64,000 nucleotides of DNA, from assembly GCA_965218045.1 (NCBI GenBank), contig CBDCJX010000011.1, positions 558,001-622,000 on the forward strand. Direction: 5' to 3'. Below the pieces are notes generated by a model. The model was not told where the DNA came from, ran no database searches, and saw only the letters and a program-made list of their open reading frames with translations. Shown here one piece after another: positions 59,462 to 64,000 of this stretch. Position 1 is the stretch's first letter; each line of letters starts with the position of its first letter. The position numbers and the translations under genes were made by a program. Origin of the DNA: CAVRCA01 sp965218045 (GTDB lineage: Bacteria; Pseudomonadota; Alphaproteobacteria; Acetobacterales; Acetobacteraceae).

Positions 59462-60667
59462 TCAAGTGATCGGTCGGGTCGACGGCAGGCCCAGGCGGAC
59501 GCGACCGAACTGCTCGGCGTTGACGTCGTAGTCCACCGTGCCGTGATGGACGGCGACGGTCAGGTCGCGGTACAGCACCTGCAGCGCGGAGTCGTCGTAG
59601 GTCGCGTTGGCGCCGGCGGCGGCGAACAGCCGCTCCGTCGCCACCCGGCAGCGTTCCACCGCGTAAGCGACCGAGTAGCGCAGGTCGACGAACTCCTCGG
59701 CGGTGGGCAGCCGGCGCTCCTCACCCAGCCGATCGAAGCCGCTCGCCACCGTGCCGAGGATCAGCTCGGCGGCGCGCAGATCGAGCTCGGATTCGGCGAT
59801 ACGGAATTGAAGCCCCGGACTGTCCGCCTTGCGCGCGCCGGTATACTTGTCGTCGCGCACGCGGGTGATCGCGACGAATTTCTCGTGGAACGTCGTGGCG
59901 AGACCGAGGACGACGGCGCTCACGTGGTAGGCGAGACCGGGACGGACCGGCATCATCTGCAACCAACTCGGGTGACGCCTGGCCCAGTGGCTCTCGCCGC
60001 CATACAGCACCGGCGTTGGCAGCACCCGGTAATCCGGCACGAATACGCCGTCGAGCACCAGCGCCTTGCTGCCGGTGCCGCGCAGGCCAAGGGTGAACCA
60101 GTTGTCGTTGGTGCCGCAGTCGCGCATTGGCGCCAGCGCGTGGATCGCCGGCGGCAGGTCGGGGTCGTCGCCCGCTACCTTCACGCCGAGCAGGTTCCAG
60201 CTTGCGTGGTCGCAGCCGCTGGCGAACGGCCAGCTTCCGGACAGGCGCCAGCCGCCCGCGACCCGCACCGCTCGCGCGGTCGGCGCCAGCGAGCCGGCGA
60301 TGACAGTGTCGGGGTCGTCGGCGGCGATCTCGTCCTGCACCGCTTCGTCAAACATGCCGAGGATCCAGCTATGCGCCAGCAGCACCATCAACACCCAGCT
60401 CGCCGAGGCAGAAGCCGTGGCAAGCAGGCGTATTACCGCGTGCATGGTGGGCAGGTCGAGCTCGGCGCCGCCGATCCGCCTGGGTTGCAGGATGCGGAAC
60501 AGCCCCGCCTGCTTCATCGCGGTGATGACGTCGGGGTGCACCTGCCGGCTCGCATCATCCGACGGGGCGAACCGGCGCAGCAGCGGCAGCAACGCCTCGG
60601 CGCGTTGCACGTAGTCGTTCGCAGTCGGCTCAGGCCGCGCCGATTGAGCGATCAGGCTGGCGGACAT
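59462..60667 (-). CDS. Acyl-CoA dehydrogenase-fold flavoprotein (HsaA/DszC-like monooxygenase or dehydrogenase)
   Basis: A 401-residue protein of the acyl-CoA dehydrogenase fold, starting MSASLIAQSARPEPTANDYV behind a GGGGAG site. It has GDDPDLPPAIHALAPM and the GLRGTGSKALVLDGVFVPD strand typical of the group that includes two-component flavin monooxygenases such as HsaA and DszC; no catalytic Glu of true acyl-CoA dehydrogenases is evident. Either activity is possible. Its start overlaps the acyltransferase 3' end by 38 bases, so translation may be coupled. Confidence 0.78.
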   Translation of the reverse strand: MSASLIAQSARPEPTANDYVQRAEALLPLLRRFAPSDDASRQVHPDVITAMKQAGLFRILQPRRIGGAELDLPTMHAVIRLLATASASASWVLMVLLAHSWILGMFDEAVQDEIAADDPDTVIAGSLAPTARAVRVAGGWRLSGSWPFASGCDHASWNLLGVKVAGDDPDLPPAIHALAPMRDCGTNDNWFTLGLRGTGSKALVLDGVFVPDYRVLPTPVLYGGESHWARRHPSWLQMMPVRPGLAYHVSAVVLGLATTFHEKFVAITRVRDDKYTGARKADSPGLQFRIAESELDLRAAELILGTVASGFDRLGEERRLPTAEEFVDLRYSVAYAVERCRVATERLFAAAGANATYDDSALQVLYRDLTVAVHHGTVDYDVNAEQFGRVRLGLPSTRPIT

Positions 60668-61826
60668 GGCTCTCTCCCCTCGCGCACCCCGGCAGTGTAG
60701 CGGCAAGCGGGGGCGGCGGCGCGTCCTTGTTGTTGTGGGCGGACTGCGTCGGGCGCCGGGCCAGGATCGGCGCCTCGATCCAGCGCCACGAGGCCGAGGA
60801 CAAGCCCCAGATCAGCGCCAGCGACACAGCGATCGCCAGCCATGCCGGGACGCCCCAGCCGGTGGCGTAGAACCCGACGATCTCCAGCACCGAGAGATGC
60901 ACGATGTAGATCGCGTAGGATTGGGTGCTGAGTGCGGTGATCGCCGCCCCCGGCAGCCGTCTGGCGAAGCCGCCGCCCGGCAGCCGGCGCAGACGCGTCG
61001 CGGCGGGCAGGCAGAGCGCGAAGCCGAGCGAGGCCACGTCGAACATGGAACTGCGCCAAAGATGCACGTGCGCGTGGAGCAGCTGCTCGAACCAGCCGGT
61101 CCACAGGCCGAGGATCAGCAGCACGCCGATCAGCAGCGCCGGCACCGGATGGCGGAACACCAGGCCGCGTCGGAGCTGCATCCCCGCCAGCACCACCCCG
61201 AAGGCAATCGCGTCCAGCCGAAGCACGACGATCTTGGTCAGCACCTCGCCGAAATCCGCGCTGTCCCGCACCTGCCAGCGGAGCAGCGCCGGCACCGCGA
61301 GAAAAAACCCGACGGCGAGCCAGAACCCGCGCCGTCGACCAAGCAGCGCCACCGCCGATAGCAACAGGGCGGAGAAGCCGAGATAGAACCACTCCTCGAC
61401 CGCGAGCGACCAGGAGACGCCGAACCAGCCATCCGCCATCGGCCAGGCGAGGTTCTGCGTCAGGGTGGCGTAGCGGATTACGTGATCCCAGGTCAGCGCG
61501 GCGTGGTCCGGCTGCCAAAAGCGCGGCGGCCAGATCAGCGCCAGCACCCCGAGCCAGATCAGGTAGATCGGCAGGGTGCGCAGCCAGCGCCGCGCCATGA
61601 ACACCGCCCAAGCGCGCGGGGTCGGGCGATCGGCGATGATGCGGATCAGCAACCCGCCGATCAAGAAGCCGCTGAGGACGAAGAACAGCTCCACGCCGAA
61701 GAAGCCGGAGAGGGTGAGCCAGGCCGGCGCCCGAATGCCCAGCCAGAGCGCGTATACGTCGCCGCAATGGCTGAGCAGGACCAGCAGGATCGCCGCCGCG
61801 CGGACCAGGTCGAGCCCGGCGACGCG
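60630..61826 (-). CDS. Acyltransferase 3 family membrane protein, start unresolved
   Basis: A polytopic acyltransferase of the OafA/YrhL type that moves acyl groups to sugars or lipids at the inner membrane. The conserved start is LDLVRAAAILLVLLSHCGD (first helix with the key His) followed by VELFFVLSGFLIGGLL, with many further helices. No ATG, GTG or TTG exists in frame between the upstream stop and the conserved His; the first is a GTG at 61694, which would delete the first helix. The frame is open upstream through a 15-bp repeat (reading EASRS) into the Rieske gene, so the true start must be a rare codon, or the gene is broken or translated through the repeat. Confidence 0.7.
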   Translation of the reverse strand, partial: RVAGLDLVRAAAILLVLLSHCGDVYALWLGIRAPAWLTLSGFFGVELFFVLSGFLIGGLLIRIIADRPTPRAWAVFMARRWLRTLPIYLIWLGVLALIWPPRFWQPDHAALTWDHVIRYATLTQNLAWPMADGWFGVSWSLAVEEWFYLGFSALLLSAVALLGRRRGFWLAVGFFLAVPALLRWQVRDSADFGEVLTKIVVLRLDAIAFGVVLAGMQLRRGLVFRHPVPALLIGVLLILGLWTGWFEQLLHAHVHLWRSSMFDVASLGFALCLPAATRLRRLPGGGFARRLPGAAITALSTQSYAIYIVHLSVLEIVGFYATGWGVPAWLAIAVSLALIWGLSSASWRWIEAPILARRPTQSAHNNKDAPPPPLAATLPGCARGESHVRQPDRSIGAA

Positions 61827-61840
61827 GCTCGCCGGCCGGT

Positions 61841-61925
61841 CAGACCTCGAAGCCTCAGACCTCGAAGCCTCAGACCTCGAAGCCTCAGACCTCGAAGCCT
61901 CAGACCTCGAAGCCTCAGACCTCGA
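61841..61925. repeat. 15-bp minisatellite at the Rieske/acyltransferase junction
   Basis: Five full copies of CAGACCTCGAAGCCT (61841-61915) and a partial sixth (61916-61925). On the minus strand each unit repeats the end of the Rieske gene: GAGGTC then TGA, joined by GGCTTC. In the Rieske frame each unit reads GFEV-stop; in the acyltransferase frame the array is open and encodes EASRS. Copy-number changes keep the frame, since the unit is a multiple of three. Confidence 0.9.
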
Positions 61926-62328
61926 CGACGACGTATTGCTCCTCGACGGTCACCGGGAACGTCTCGGCGACATACGGCCCCTTCACCACCGCCCCGCCGG
62001 TCTCCACCTCGACCGGGTAGCTGCGCACCGAGATGCGGTCGGGTTCGCACCAGGAGTGGCCGGTGCGCAGGTCGAATTCCCAGCCATGCCAGGGGCAACG
62101 CAGGATCTCTCCGGCGCGCGAGTAGCGGTATTGGCCGGGCTCGTCGGATTCCACCAGGCCGCACAAGGCGCCCTCGGCCAACGCGCCGCCCTGGTGCGGG
62201 CAGCGGTTCAGCACGCCGAAGAACTCGCCGCCCAGGTTGAACACGGCGATCGGCCGCCCCTTCACCGTCACCAGCTTGCGCGAGCCGGGCGGAATGTCTC
62301 GCGCCGCGGCCACCACGTGCTTGCTCAT
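61915..62328 (-). CDS. Rieske 2Fe-2S domain protein
   Basis: A 137-residue single-domain Rieske protein with CPHQGGALAEG and CPWHGWEFD, the two Cys-x-His boxes that hold the 2Fe-2S cluster. The likely role is a ferredoxin for an oxygenase or a nitrite-reductase-small-subunit-like protein, but no oxygenase is next to it. The ATG is at 62328. It ends VVVEV, and its stop codon is the first unit of the 15-bp repeat array. Confidence 0.87.
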   Translation of the reverse strand: MSKHVVAAARDIPPGSRKLVTVKGRPIAVFNLGGEFFGVLNRCPHQGGALAEGALCGLVESDEPGQYRYSRAGEILRCPWHGWEFDLRTGHSWCEPDRISVRSYPVEVETGGAVVKGPYVAETFPVTVEEQYVVVEV

Positions 62329-62432
62329 CCCGCTCAGTCCCGCTTGAACCCGGCCGGGACGCTACAGAACGGCATGACGGGCGGCAACCGACATGCTCGC
62401 TTCGCGTCTGGCTTGCGGGTTAGGATACCGCA

Positions 62433-63479
62433 ATGCAGCACGAACCGGGCTCCCCCTCGCTCCTGTTCCCCCATACCGAGCCGCCCGAGCCCGGCGCGCT
62501 GATCGAGGTCGCACCGGGCGTGCGCTGGATGCGCCTGCCGCTGCCGTATCGGCTCAACCACGTGAACATCTATCTCATCGCCGATGACGGCGGCTGGGCG
62601 GTGCTCGACACCGGCCTCGGCACCAACGACTGCCGCGAGGGGTGGGACCGGGCGCTGGCCGGCCCGCTCGCCGGCGAACGCCTCACCCGGATGGTGGTGA
62701 CGCATTTCCATCCCGACCATGTCGGGCTCGCCGGGTGGCTGAACCAACGCTTCGACCTGCCGCTGGCGATGCCGCGCCCGGAATACCTCTACAGCCTCGC
62801 CCTGCGATACGCGCCGGCCGATCTCGGCGAAGAGATCAATCGCTCGTTCTATCTCAGACGCGGCCTCTCGCCCGAAGCGACCGACCTGGTGCTGAGCCGT
62901 GGCCACGAATACCTGCGGCGTACCACCGGCGTGCCGCCGACCTATCACCGGTTGCAGCACGGCGACCACATGCGGATCGGCGGCCGCGACATCGACGTGC
63001 TGACCGGCGGCGGTCACGCGCTGGAGCAGGCGATGCTGTCCGCGCCGGGCGACCGATTGTTCTTCGCCGCCGACCAGGTGATCGCGCGCATCTCGCCCAA
63101 TGTCAGTGTGCACGCGATGGAGCCGGACCTCGACGCGCTCGGCATCTATCTGCGCTCGCTGCGTGGCCTGCGCGAGGCGATCGCGCCCGACGTGCTGGTC
63201 CTGCCCGGGCACGGCTTGCCGTTCTTCGGCTTGCACACCCGCATCGACGAACTGCTCGAACACCACCGGCAGCGTTGCGGCCAAATCGCCGAGGCGTGCC
63301 GTGGTCGCTCGCTGTCGGTCGCCGATCTCGTGCCGCTGGTGTTCACCCGCGCGCTCGACGAGCATCAGACCGGCTTCGCCTTCGGCGAAGTGCTGGCGCA
63401 TGTGAATCACATGCTGAACCAAGGTGACCTCGTCATCGAGACCGGTGCCGAGCAACGCGACCGATACCGTGCGCGCTGA
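62433..63479 (+). CDS. Metallo-beta-lactamase fold hydrolase
   Basis: A 348-residue MBL-fold protein with the metal motif THFHPDHVGLAGWL, a further His in GGGHALEQ, the Asp in FFAADQVI and a C-terminal His in LPGHGLPFFG. It should be a binuclear zinc or iron hydrolase, perhaps of thioesters or lactones, and the long C-terminal domain (HHRQRCGQIAEACRG) is seen in the larger MBL hydrolases. It is divergent from the Rieske gene by 104 bases. Confidence 0.87.
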   Translation: MQHEPGSPSLLFPHTEPPEPGALIEVAPGVRWMRLPLPYRLNHVNIYLIADDGGWAVLDTGLGTNDCREGWDRALAGPLAGERLTRMVVTHFHPDHVGLAGWLNQRFDLPLAMPRPEYLYSLALRYAPADLGEEINRSFYLRRGLSPEATDLVLSRGHEYLRRTTGVPPTYHRLQHGDHMRIGGRDIDVLTGGGHALEQAMLSAPGDRLFFAADQVIARISPNVSVHAMEPDLDALGIYLRSLRGLREAIAPDVLVLPGHGLPFFGLHTRIDELLEHHRQRCGQIAEACRGRSLSVADLVPLVFTRALDEHQTGFAFGEVLAHVNHMLNQGDLVIETGAEQRDRYRAR

Positions 63480-63498
63480 ACGGAGCGGTCGTCACGCC

Positions 63499-64000
63499 AT
63501 GCCAATCCTCACCGTCAACCACGTCACCACCTATCGCTACAAGCAGTCGGTCGCGTTCGGCGAGCACCGGATGATGCTGCGTCCGCGCGAGGGCCACGAT
63601 CAGCGGCTGCTCGAGGAGACGCTCCTTATCACCCCTGCCCCGGTCGAGCTGCGCTGGGTCCACGACGTGTTCGGCAACAGCGTCGCCGTCGCCCGCTTCG
63701 CCGGCCGGGCGCGCGAGCTACGCTTCGCCAGCACCGTCAGGCTGCACCACCATCCGGCCGGCGCGCTCGATTTCACGCTGGAGGAATACGCGAGGAGCTT
63801 TCCGTTCTCCTACGACGTGGAGGAGATGCCCGACCTCGCCCGCTCCATCGAGCGGCAATACCCGGACCCCAGCCGCAAGGTCGATAAATGGGCGCGTTCG
63901 TTCCTGCGCACCGACCGGCAGACCGGCACGCTCGAACTGCTCGAGGCGATGACCCACGCGGTGAAACGCGGCTTCGCCTACATCGCGCGTTATGACGGCG
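63499..64000 (+). CDS. Transglutaminase-like protein, N-terminal part
   Basis: Starts at the ATG 63499 with MPILTVNHVTTYRYKQSVAF and FGEHRMMLRPREGHDQRLL, the bacterial transglutaminase-like N-terminal domain, a beta-sandwich found before the catalytic domain. The gene runs off the right edge of the window, so the catalytic Cys-His-Asp part is not seen. Members act as peptidases or amide-forming enzymes; function here is unknown. It begins 19 bases after the MBL gene. Confidence 0.85.
   Translation, partial: MPILTVNHVTTYRYKQSVAFGEHRMMLRPREGHDQRLLEETLLITPAPVELRWVHDVFGNSVAVARFAGRARELRFASTVRLHHHPAGALDFTLEEYARSFPFSYDVEEMPDLARSIERQYPDPSRKVDKWARSFLRTDRQTGTLELLEAMTHAVKRGFAYIARYDG

Noticed and set aside
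58022..60700. Long plus-strand open frame opposite tcuA and the flavoprotein gene.
   Set aside because: Same explanation: GC-rich antisense frame with no domain.

Overview
The window is GC-rich, densely packed chromosomal DNA from an alphaproteobacterium. The gene order folK, rpoZ, rsh, acpS, lepB, rnc, era, the PhaR-type PHA regulator, the TRAP transporter and the cofactor-rich oxidative metabolism point to Rhodospirillales. An Acetobacteraceae-like lineage is my best guess, made from protein character rather than by comparison. I saw no rRNA, tRNA, CRISPR array, prophage or complete insertion sequence.

Layout. (1) 1-6.2 kb: end of a TerC-type gene, then a minus-strand housekeeping run era-rnc-lepB-acpS-rsh-rpoZ-folK covering ribosome assembly, RNA processing, secretion, ACP activation and the stringent response. 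(2) 6.2-11.1 kb: NYN-domain nuclease, type-5 uracil-DNA glycosylase, a methyltransferase behind a tandem repeat, a sulfite-oxidase-fold molybdoenzyme, an SDR and an epoxide hydrolase. (3) 11.1-17.3 kb: glgX, smpB, dapA, a lipoprotein lytic transglycosylase and pgpA. (4) 17.4-28.5 kb: Baeyer-Villiger-type monooxygenase, a frameshifted AidB-like acyl-CoA dehydrogenase, a tightly overlapped export cluster (periplasmic duplicated-domain protein, MFS, ArsB-like permease, YdcZ-like protein) with a second frameshift, and a TRAP operon with an SDR. (5) 28.5-38.8 kb: DinB protein, TPR protein, PEP-CTERM phosphoesterase, a diheme cytochrome coupled to a 1110-residue cyclase/ATPase/TPR sensor, a MITE-like palindrome and DUF2891. 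(6) 38.9-49.5 kb: lone molybdopterin oxidoreductase, alpha/beta hydrolase, an oxidative-stress block (oxyR, katG, OsmC family) with a clear OxyR-type site, two SDRs, a FAD monooxygenase and two small unknown proteins. (7) 49.8-56.9 kb: ABC-F ATPase, XRE regulator and a compact polyhydroxyalkanoate module (phaR, small coiled-coil partner, PhaC-like synthase, phaA), then DUF883-like and Uma2 proteins. (8) 56.9-64 kb: tcuB-tcuA, an acyl-CoA-dehydrogenase-fold protein, an acyltransferase with no canonical start codon, a 15-bp minisatellite fused to the end of a Rieske gene, an MBL-fold hydrolase and the start of a transglutaminase-like gene.

Most interesting signals: the Rieske/minisatellite/acyltransferase junction; the 57-bp palindrome flanked by 5-bp direct repeats at the end of DUF2891; the ATGA-coupled cyclase-sensor and diheme cytochrome pair; the compact PHA module behind tandem 38-bp hairpin repeats; the OxyR-site/katG/OsmC block; and two single-base frame disruptions within 4.3 kb that decide how the dehydrogenase and the ArsB/YdcZ genes should be read. 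I found no feature that clearly proves a wholly new system; the candidates are ranked in the findings.
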